NCBI RefSeq assembly: GCF_013366375.1
Contig: NZ_JABWMJ010000006.1
Span: 297,062 to 361,061 of the forward strand
Source of the DNA: Rhizobacter koreensis
GTDB lineage: Bacteria > Pseudomonadota > Gammaproteobacteria > Burkholderiales > Burkholderiaceae_C
DNA length: 64,000 nucleotides
Direction of reading: 5' to 3'
Below the pieces are notes generated by a model. The model was given only the letters and a program-made list of their open reading frames with translations, was not told the DNA's origin and made no database searches. A program made the position numbers and the translations under genes. Positions within the stretch are counted from its first letter, which is position 1; each line of letters opens with the position of its first letter. Below are positions 56,899-64,000 of this stretch, in pieces.

Positions 56899-57297
56899 TC
56901 AGGCGCTGCGCCGGTGTTGCTGCACGGCCTGCAGCAGCTGGTCTTTCGTGAACGGCTTGGTGAGGTAGTCCTCGGAGCCGACCATGCGACCGCGCGCCTT
57001 GTCGAACAGCCCGTCCTTCGAGGACAGCATGATCACCGGCACAGTGGCGAATTTCTGGTTGCGCTTGATGATCGCGCAGGTCTGATAGCCGTCGAGACGC
57101 GGCATCAGGATGTCGCAGAAGATCAGGTCGGGGTCGTGGTCGTTGACCTTCGAGAGGGCATCGAAGCCGTCCTCGGCGAGCAGGACCTCGTGACCGCCCT
57201 GCTTCAGGAAGATCTCGGCACTGCGCCGGATCGTGTTGCTGTCATCGATGACCAGCACCTTCAGACCAGCGGATTCGGCAGGGGCCGGATTGCTCAC
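56899..57297 (-). CDS. pilG: PilG, single-domain response regulator
   Basis: A 132-residue receiver. VIDDSNTIRRSAEIFLKQGG, Asp in LIFCDILMPRLDG (about residue 61), LSSKDG and DYLTKPF are the receiver landmarks; CDILMPRLDGYQT is typical of PilG. It is first of the pilG-pilH-pilI-pilJ-chpA operon and needed for pilus extension and cAMP signalling in Pseudomonas. The start is a GTG with GGAG 7 bases upstream. Confidence 0.93.
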   Translation of the reverse strand: MSNPAPAESAGLKVLVIDDSNTIRRSAEIFLKQGGHEVLLAEDGFDALSKVNDHDPDLIFCDILMPRLDGYQTCAIIKRNQKFATVPVIMLSSKDGLFDKARGRMVGSEDYLTKPFTKDQLLQAVQQHRRSA

Positions 57298-57345
57298 GAA
57301 CGTTCTCCTCGGCGACGGTGCGCAGCGCGCAACAAAAGCGTCGCC

Positions 57346-57525
57346 TCAGATTTCGACCATTTCGAAGTCTTCTTTACGGGCGCCGCACTCGGGACAGGTC
57401 CAATTCATCGGCACGTCGGCCCAGCGGGTGCCGGGCGCGATGTCATGCTCGGGATCGCCGGTTGCCTCGTCATAGATCCAGCCGCAGATCAGGCACATCC
57501 AGGTCTTTGGCTCGCTCACGTTCAC
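57346..57525 (-). CDS. rubA: Rubredoxin
   Basis: A 59-residue iron protein. The two Cys pairs are CLICGW and CPECGA, which bind one Fe, with IYDEATGDPEHDIAPGTRW between. Rubredoxins pass single electrons, for example to alkane hydroxylases or in oxidative-stress reduction. Of two closely spaced GTG starts, 57525 is favoured because GAAGG lies 7 bases before it. A TACAAT on the minus strand at 57559-57554 may be its -10. It lies just upstream of pilG. Confidence 0.93.
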   Translation of the reverse strand: MNVSEPKTWMCLICGWIYDEATGDPEHDIAPGTRWADVPMNWTCPECGARKEDFEMVEI

Positions 57526-57677
57526 GTCGTTGCCTTCACTACAATGCAGCCAGATTGTATGCACGGCCTCTTCGAGAAAGCCAAACGGCCGTAGGCACAT
57601 ACGCAACATTCTTCACGTTCGCCTAGAGGTTCGACCGAGCCCCTGAGGTGCCTGCCCCGCAGCCTCCCCGCGCCCCC

Positions 57678-58610
57678 ATGACCGCTCCCTCGACGGCTTC
57701 CGAAGCCGACACCCAGACGCTGCCGGAGCAGCCTGCGCCGGCCTGCGTGATGAGCTTCAACGCGAGCGACCCGAGCGGCGCCGGCGGCGTCGCCGGCGAC
57801 GTGGCGACGATCGCGGCGATGGGCGCGCACGCGCTGCCCATCGTCACCAGCATCGTGATGCGGGACACCGCCGAGGTGTTCGACCACCACCCGATCGACG
57901 CCGACGTGGTGGTCGAGCAGGCGCGCAGCGTCCTCGAGGACGTGACCATCGCCGCCTGGAAGGTGGGCTTCCTCGGCTCGACCGAGGGCGTGTCGGCGGT
58001 CGCCGAGATCCTGTCGGACTACCCCGACGTGCCGCTCGTCGCCTACCTGCCGAACCTCTCGTGGGTCGAGGAGGACGAGCAGCAGGCCTACCTCGATGCG
58101 TTCCGCGAGCTCGTGCTGCCGCAGACCGAAGTGCTGGTCGGCAGCCACCAGACGCTCACCGACTTCCTGCTGCCCGACTGGGAGGGCGAGCGCCCGCCGT
58201 CGTCGCGCGAGCTCGCGGTCGCCGCCAACGAGCAGGGCACTCGGTTCGTGCTCGTCACCAGCATTCCGCTGCCCGATCAGTACCTCGACAACGTGCTCGC
58301 GTCGTCGCAGGGCCCGATCACCGGCGAGAAGTTCGAGCGCTTTGAGGCGAGCTTCGTCGGCGCCGGCGAGACGCTGTCGGCGTCGCTCGCCGCGCTGCTC
58401 GCGACCGGCGTCGAGTTGCATGCGGCGGTCGGCGAGGCGCTCGCCTTTCTCGACCAGGCGCTCGATGCGGGCTTCCGACCGGGCATGGGCAACGTCATTC
58501 CCGACCGCTTCTTCTGGGCGCTGCCGCCCGAGGAAAGCGAGGACGACGAGGCGCCGGCCGCCGAGGAAGCCGCCGCCGACGCGCCGAAGAACCCGCGCCA
58601 CGTCCACTGA
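57678..58610 (+). CDS. thiD: ThiD-like hydroxymethylpyrimidine/phosphomethylpyrimidine kinase
   Basis: A 310-residue ribokinase-fold protein of the ThiD family, expected to phosphorylate HMP and HMP-phosphate in thiamine synthesis. The opening [25 protein letters not shown] is split over residues 27-51 and matches the substrate-binding start of ThiD. The anion-hole and catalytic motif of this superfamily normally reads GTGC or GAGD; here it is GAGE (228-231), so the usual Cys/Asp is Glu231. The KGGH-type segment is also not recognisable. An acidic Ala-rich C-terminal tail follows. No TPP riboswitch is seen upstream. The family call is good; activity is uncertain. Confidence 0.85.
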   Translation: MTAPSTASEADTQTLPEQPAPACVMSFNASDPSGAGGVAGDVATIAAMGAHALPIVTSIVMRDTAEVFDHHPIDADVVVEQARSVLEDVTIAAWKVGFLGSTEGVSAVAEILSDYPDVPLVAYLPNLSWVEEDEQQAYLDAFRELVLPQTEVLVGSHQTLTDFLLPDWEGERPPSSRELAVAANEQGTRFVLVTSIPLPDQYLDNVLASSQGPITGEKFERFEASFVGAGETLSASLAALLATGVELHAAVGEALAFLDQALDAGFRPGMGNVIPDRFFWALPPEESEDDEAPAAEEAAADAPKNPRHVH

Positions 58611-58684
58611 CGCAGCGCCGCCGCGGCCGCGTGCGCTCGCCCGCACGCGATGGTCCGCCGGCCGCCCGCACCGCGAGACCCGCC

Positions 58685-60010
<1,326 letters not shown>

Positions 60011-60058
60011 GGCACGTCGCTGCACCCGCGCGGCGGCCCCCGTCGGCGTCGCCCTTTC

Positions 60059-60070
60059 TAGAATCGATCG
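60059..60070 (+). promoter_or_regulatory. -10 element immediately before the mpl start codon
   Basis: TAGAAT at 60059-60064 is followed by CGATCG and ATG at 60071. It is the same TANNNT-N6-start layout as at the UbiH-like, pirin, comF and yqgE genes. No -35 box is apparent. Confidence 0.5.
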
Positions 60071-61459
60071 ATGCACATCCATATCCTGGGCATCTGCGGG
60101 ACGTTCATGGGCGGCCTCGCCGCGCTCGCGCGCGAGAGCGGTCACACGGTGACCGGCTGCGACGCCAACGTCTACCCGCCGATGAGCGACCAGCTGCAGA
60201 GTCTCGGGATCGAGCTGACCGAAGGGTTCGACGCCGGCCAGCTCGCGATCAAGCCGGACCAGTTCGTGATCGGCAACGTGGTCAAGCGCGGCAACCCGCT
60301 GATGGAGGCCATCCTCGACGCGGGCGCGCCGTACGTCAGCGGCCCGCAGTGGCTCGCCGACCACGTGCTGCGGGGGCGCCACGTGCTCGCGGTTGCCGGG
60401 ACCCACGGCAAGACCACGACCACGGCCATGCTGGCCTGGATCCTCGAGCAGGCCGGGCTTGCGCCGGGCTTCCTGATCGGCGGCGTGCCGTTCAACTTCG
60501 ACGTCTCGGCGCGGCTCGGTGGAGTCGGCACGACATCGACGCCTGCCGCCGGTGCGCCGTTCGTGATCGAGGCCGACGAATACGACACCGCGTTCTTCGA
60601 CAAGCGCAGCAAGTTCGTGCACTACCGGCCGCGCACCGCAGTGCTGAACAACCTCGAGTTGGACCACGCCGACATCTTCGACGACGTCGCCGCGATCGAA
60701 CGCCAGTTCCACCACCTCGTGCGCACCGTCCCCGCGCGCGGTCGCGTCGTGGTGAACGCGCGCGACGCGAGCCTGCAGCGCGTGCTCGAGATGGGCTGCT
60801 GGAGCGAGGTGCTGCGCTTCGGCGCGCGGCGCGAGGAGCCCGGCGCGCTGCGTGCGCGGGGCGAGCCGCACGCGTTCGACGTGCTGCGCGGCGCGCTCAA
60901 GGTCGCGCGCATCGAGTGGGCGCTGCTCGGCGAGCACAACCAGCTCAACGCGCTCGCAGCGATCGCCGCGGCCGACCACGTCGGCGTCGAGCCGGCTGTC
61001 GCCGCGAAGGCGCTGGGGAGCTTCGGCAACGTGAAGCGTCGCCTCGAGCTGCGCGGCCAGGTGAACGGCGTCAAGGTCTACGACGACTTCGCACACCACC
61101 CGACGGCGATCCGCACGACCATCGACGGCCTGCGCCGCAAGGTCGGCGCCGAACGCATCGTCGCGGTGTTCGAGCCGCGCTCGAACACGATGAAGCTCGG
61201 CAGCATGAAGGCGCAGCTGCCATGGGCGCTCGAAGAGGCCGACCTCGCGTTCTGCCACGCCGGCGGCCTCGACTGGAGCGCGGTCGAGGCGCTCGCGCCG
61301 ATGGGCGCCCGCGCGGCGGTCGGCTCGTCGATCGACGACCTCGTCACTCGCGTGGCGGCCGCGGCACGTCCCGGCGACCACATCCTCTGCATGAGCAACG
61401 GCGGCTTCGGCGGCATCCACGCGCGGCTGCTCGAGCGGCTCGCCGCGCGCGCCGCATGA
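60071..61459 (+). CDS. mpl: UDP-N-acetylmuramate:L-alanyl-gamma-D-glutamyl-meso-diaminopimelate ligase
   Basis: A 462-residue Mur-family ligase that recycles murein tripeptide by joining it to UDP-MurNAc. HIHILGICGTFMGGLA at the N-terminus and the ATP-binding GTHGKTTTTAMLAW are diagnostic. EADEYDTAFFDKRSKFVHYR is the Mpl-specific middle segment. The C-terminal DDFAHHPTAI motif is intact. The start has no ribosome site but a -10 hexamer six bases upstream, suggesting leaderless translation. Its stop overlaps a possible ATG of the next gene. Confidence 0.95.
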   Translation: MHIHILGICGTFMGGLAALARESGHTVTGCDANVYPPMSDQLQSLGIELTEGFDAGQLAIKPDQFVIGNVVKRGNPLMEAILDAGAPYVSGPQWLADHVLRGRHVLAVAGTHGKTTTTAMLAWILEQAGLAPGFLIGGVPFNFDVSARLGGVGTTSTPAAGAPFVIEADEYDTAFFDKRSKFVHYRPRTAVLNNLELDHADIFDDVAAIERQFHHLVRTVPARGRVVVNARDASLQRVLEMGCWSEVLRFGARREEPGALRARGEPHAFDVLRGALKVARIEWALLGEHNQLNALAAIAAADHVGVEPAVAAKALGSFGNVKRRLELRGQVNGVKVYDDFAHHPTAIRTTIDGLRRKVGAERIVAVFEPRSNTMKLGSMKAQLPWALEEADLAFCHAGGLDWSAVEALAPMGARAAVGSSIDDLVTRVAAAARPGDHILCMSNGGFGGIHARLLERLAARAA

Positions 61460-61476
61460 AGCCAGGAGCGACCGCG

Positions 61477-62076
61477 ATGCAACCTCCGGTCAGCCACGTT
61501 CTCTACCTGCACGGCTTCAAGTCGTCGCCGCAGTCGACCAAGGCGCGCCGCATGGCCGCGTGGTTCGCCGAGAACCGGCCCGACGTCGTCTGGTGGTGCC
61601 CCCAGCTGCCGGCGTCGCCCGCCGACGCGATGGCGCTGATCGTCGACGGTACGGGGGACTGGCCGGCAGAGCGCAGCGCCGTCATCGGCAGTTCGCTCGG
61701 CGGCTTCTACGCGACCGCGTATGCCGAGCGCACCGGCTGCCGTGCGGTGCTGCTGAACCCGGCGATCGAGCCGGCGCGCGACCTCGAGGCCCATGTCGGC
61801 GTGACCGAGGCATGGCACAGCGAGCAGCCGTTCGAGTTCCGGCCCGAGTACGTCGACGAGCTGCGCACGATTCATCCGCGAGCGTTGACGCGGCTCGAGC
61901 GCTACTTGGCAATCATCGCGAAGGGTGACGAGGTGCTGTCGTGGGAGGAGATGGCTGCGCGCTACGCCGGCTGCCAGGTCAAGCTGCTCGAGGGCAGCGA
62001 CCACGCGATCAGCGAGTTCGAGGAGCACCTGCCGGAGGTGATCGGCTTTCTTGGGCTAGAGGTGCCGCGGGGGTGA
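61477..62076 (+). CDS. YqiA-like alpha/beta-hydrolase esterase
   Basis: A 199-residue hydrolase. LYLHGFKSSPQSTKA (N-terminal oxyanion region), the nucleophile elbow GSSLGGFYA, and GSDHAI with the catalytic His match the YqiA/UPF0227 family. The acid is probably the Asp in AKGDEVL. AGGAG lies 8 bases before the ATG at 61477; an upstream ATG at 61456 overlaps the mpl stop and would add seven residues. YqiA hydrolyses acyl-CoA and short esters; its physiological role is unclear. Confidence 0.9.
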   Translation: MQPPVSHVLYLHGFKSSPQSTKARRMAAWFAENRPDVVWWCPQLPASPADAMALIVDGTGDWPAERSAVIGSSLGGFYATAYAERTGCRAVLLNPAIEPARDLEAHVGVTEAWHSEQPFEFRPEYVDELRTIHPRALTRLERYLAIIAKGDEVLSWEEMAARYAGCQVKLLEGSDHAISEFEEHLPEVIGFLGLEVPRG

Positions 62077-62405
62077 GAGGGCTGCCGGGGCGTTCAGCGA
62101 GCAGTGCCGATGATGATGGCGTACGGCGGCAGCGACCGGGAAGCTGACGAAGCGCGGGAGGTCGTGCCGCGACGGACGCTGCGGGTGTCTCGCGCTGACG
62201 GACGCTGCGGGGGTTGTATTGACGCGACGGTGCGCCATCCTGCGCCATGGATGCGCTGCTGTCGGTGCCGCGCCGAACAGCAGTGTTGGGATTGTCGAGG
62301 CCCGTGACACGCCGGGTCAGCTTGGCGACGTCGACGATTCGATGCTCGCGCCATGGATGCGACGGGCGATACCGCCCACCTCTCGACGATCTTCGCCGTC
62401 GCTCG
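62077..62405. other. Non-coding gap with short direct repeats
   Basis: Between convergent YqiA-like and lpxC genes. A 15-base unit, GACGGACGCTGCGGG, occurs at 62171-62185 and 62197-62211. A 14-base unit, GCGCCATGGATGCG, occurs at 62242-62255 and 62348-62361. I see no gene with a ribosome site and no clear terminator. Confidence 0.5.
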
Positions 62406-63341
62406 CTACCAGGCCGGCGCCAACTCCGCGAATCCGCTCGGCGCGTCGGCCGCGTTCTCGAAGGTGACGATCTCGTAGGCGCCCGGATCGGCGAGCAGCT
62501 TGCGCAACAGTGCGTTGTTGAGCGCGTGCCCCGACTTGAACGCGCTGTAGGCACAGAGCAGCGGATGGCCGGCGAGCGACATGTCGCCGATGGCGTCGAG
62601 GATCTTGTGCTTCACGAACTCGTCGCCGTAACGCAGGCCGTCGCTGTTGAGCACCTTGACGTCGTCGACCACGACCACGTTGTCGAGGCTGCCGCCGAGC
62701 CCGAGCCCGCGCGCGCGCATCAGCTCGACATCCTTGGTGAACCCGAACGTGCGCGCACGTGCGATCTCGGCCTTGTAGCTTCGCGGGGTCATGTCGAACA
62801 CGACGCGCTGCCCGGTCTGGTTCACCGCCGGATGATTGAAGTCGATCTCGAAGGCAAGCCGATAGCCGTCGAATGGCTCGACGCGTGCCCACTTGAGCGA
62901 CGCACCCTCGCCTTCGCGCACCTCGACCGCCCGGGTGATCCGCATGAAGCGCTTCGGTGCCGACTGGAGAACGATTCCTGCGCTCTGTAGCAGGTAGACG
63001 AACGCTGCCGAGGAGCCGTCGAGGATCGGAACTTCCTCGGCCGTGATGTCGACGCCAAGGTTGTCGATGCCGAGCCCGGCGCACGCCGAGAGCAGATGCT
63101 CGACCGTGCGCACCTGCGGGCCGTCGGGCTCGCCGTTGGCAGAAAGCACGGTCGCCATTCGGGTGTCGCAAACCGCCAGCGCGCGCGCCTTGATCTCCAC
63201 CGCGACCGGCAGATCGACGCGCCGGAACACGATGCCGCTGTCAGCCGCCGCTGGCCGCAGTGTCATCTCGACGCGCTGTCCGCCGTGCACGCCGACGCCG
63301 ACCGCGCGGGTCATCGACTTGAGGGTGCGCTGGGGGAGCAT
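62406..63341 (-). CDS. lpxC: UDP-3-O-acyl-N-acetylglucosamine deacetylase
   Basis: A zinc enzyme of 311 residues that commits the cell to lipid A synthesis. The N-terminus [20 protein letters not shown] matches the conserved LpxC start. VEHLLSA, the [19 protein letters not shown] region, and [11 protein letters not shown] supply the zinc and catalytic residues. The ATG at 63341 is favoured by homology, and CAAAAT lies six bases before it. An ATG at 63368 has GGGAG upstream and would add nine residues. It lies downstream of a 5S rRNA gene. Confidence 0.95.
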   Translation of the reverse strand: MLPQRTLKSMTRAVGVGVHGGQRVEMTLRPAAADSGIVFRRVDLPVAVEIKARALAVCDTRMATVLSANGEPDGPQVRTVEHLLSACAGLGIDNLGVDITAEEVPILDGSSAAFVYLLQSAGIVLQSAPKRFMRITRAVEVREGEGASLKWARVEPFDGYRLAFEIDFNHPAVNQTGQRVVFDMTPRSYKAEIARARTFGFTKDVELMRARGLGLGGSLDNVVVVDDVKVLNSDGLRYGDEFVKHKILDAIGDMSLAGHPLLCAYSAFKSGHALNNALLRKLLADPGAYEIVTFENAADAPSGFAELAPAW

Positions 63342-63836
63342 CCAGGGATTTTGGTTGATGAGCCGCATCCGGGCTCCCAACCTGCGGTGGGAAGGGGCTT
63401 CGCGTCCAGTGCGGGTGGAAGCGAAGGCGCCTCCAGCTTCCGCGCCTTGCGGAAATAGGCGGTGGTGCCGCTACGAGTGGGGGCCGGCGCGGCGAGCCAC
63501 TGGCCAGCGCGCGAAAAGCGGCACCGTCGGTCCATCGCATGTGTCGTGGAGGATCGCCGCCAACGGCTCCGCCCCAACAACCACAGGTCCCTCGCGATCG
63601 GCTGGGCCTTTGCCTCGCGGTTTGCTCCTACTCTCCGGGTCGTCTCGAGCCGGCTCAGACCAGGCCGACCGCCACGCTGTCCCGCCGCCGTGTGAACAGG
63701 CACAAAGCTCGCGGCACGCCCGGTCGATTACGCGCTCAGAAGCAGTGACGCCAAGCCTGGGGTACAGGGCGGCCTTTCCCGAGCAAGTAATTATTGCGCG
63801 GCGCGACCACTCGCGAACTCGAGTATTCCGCCCGAG
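63342..63836. other. Non-coding gap between the rRNA operon end and lpxC
   Basis: About 495 bases upstream of lpxC. I find no credible coding region, tRNA or strong repeat. It should contain the lpxC promoter, but I could not identify a convincing -35/-10 pair. Confidence 0.5.
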
Positions 63837-63875
63837 CAAACAAAAAGGCCCTCGTCCGTGGAGGGGCGAGGGCCT
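63837..63875 (-). terminator. Intrinsic terminator of the rRNA operon
   Basis: On the minus strand AGGCCCTCG and CGAGGGCCT (plus-strand positions 63867-63875 and 63846-63854) form a 9-bp stem with a 12-base loop. TTTTTGTTTG follows. This is the clearest rho-independent terminator in the window and lies 14 bases after the 5S gene. Confidence 0.9.
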
Positions 63876-63889
63876 AGGGGGGTAATGTA

Positions 63890-64000
63890 GCCTGACGATG
63901 TCCTACTTTCACACGGGAACCCGCACTATCATCGGCGCTGAGGCGTTTCACTGTCCTGTTCGGGATGGGAAGGAGTGGGACCACCTCGCTATGGTCATCA
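63890..64000 (-). rRNA. rrf: 5S ribosomal RNA, 5' end just beyond the window
   Basis: The minus strand reads TGATGACCATAGCGAGGTGG at the window edge, continues through CCCATCCCGAACAGG and ends near ATCGTCAGGC, all typical of betaproteobacterial 5S rRNA. About four bases of the 5' end (expected TGCC) are missing. The terminator follows directly, so this is the end of an rRNA operon transcribed towards lpxC. Confidence 0.95.

Noticed and set aside
57526..57677. Possible TPP riboswitch upstream of the ThiD-like gene
   Set aside because: The conserved CTGAGA and CTGATC-type core elements and the expected pairing are absent.
62171..62211. Possible start of a CRISPR-like repeat
   Set aside because: Only two copies of a 15-base unit, with no spacer regularity and no cas genes.
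62104..62307. 67-codon Cys-rich open frame that could resemble a zinc ribbon
   Set aside because: No ribosome site, irregular Cys spacing and no neighbouring gene of the same strand pattern; it overlaps the repeat-bearing gap.

Overview
The window is very GC-rich chromosomal DNA that is almost entirely coding. It most resembles a Burkholderiales-type betaproteobacterium. The pointers are a ctaC-ctaD-small protein-ctaG-DUF2970-ctaE oxidase operon, a DUF2909 protein beside surf1, a Bug/TTT-type binding protein, a pyrR-pyrB-pyrX operon, a complete type IV pilus Chp chemosensory operon, and a CIRCE element in front of rpoH. This placement is inferred from gene content; only 5S rRNA sequence is available as a phylogenetic marker. 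I see no mobile element, prophage, CRISPR array or tRNA gene.

Layout. 1-2.4 kb: an AI-2E-type permease (cut by the left edge) and a PQQ-type sugar dehydrogenase lipoprotein. 2.5-7.6 kb: an accessory caa3-type cytochrome oxidase with a subunit I-III fusion, a cytochrome-c-tailed subunit II, a cytochrome c lipoprotein and a divergent diheme cytochrome. 7.8-9.6 kb: a UbiH-like flavoprotein and DsbC. 9.9-17.7 kb: an accessory-looking set comprising a LuxR-type regulator, a tannase-family lipoprotein, a cytosolic sulfatase, an acyl-CoA synthetase, an enoyl-CoA hydratase and a tripartite-tricarboxylate binding protein. 17.7-24.3 kb: pirin, ychF, a MASE1-CHASE-PAS hybrid histidine kinase and rpoH. 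24.3-34.2 kb: the housekeeping aa3 oxidase operons with their heme A and copper assembly factors. 34.3-39.8 kb: a BioC-like methyltransferase, comF-trmL, rhodanese-grxC-secB-gpsA and gpmA. 39.9-46.2 kb: yqgE-ruvX-pyrR-pyrB-pyrX-plsC and a photolyase. 46.3-57.5 kb: pilG-pilH-pilI-pilJ-chpA and a rubredoxin. 57.7-62.1 kb: thiD-like, hemL, mpl and a YqiA-like esterase. 62.4-64 kb: lpxC and the 3' end of an rRNA operon.

How the genes fit together. Two separate haem-copper oxidases are encoded. Only the second has its own assembly set: CtaA and CtaB for heme A, SCO, CtaG and a second SCO-like protein for copper, and SURF1. Those factors may serve both oxidases. The Chp proteins form one signalling chain from the membrane receptor PilJ through PilI and ChpA to the regulators PilG and PilH. 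The 9.9-17.7 kb block could take up and degrade an esterified or sulfated organic acid by way of a CoA thioester, but no substrate can be read from the sequence.

The most notable signals are these. Five transcription units (UbiH-like, pirin, comF, yqgE, mpl) show a TANNNT hexamer exactly six bases before the start codon, which suggests leaderless mRNAs. A near-perfect CIRCE operator lies upstream of rpoH. The tannase-family esterase lacks both cysteines of the family's active-site disulfide. An SCO-like protein between surf1 and ctaA keeps a CX3C pair and a downstream histidine. The ThiD-like and UbiH-like proteins carry substitutions at conserved catalytic or cofactor motifs.
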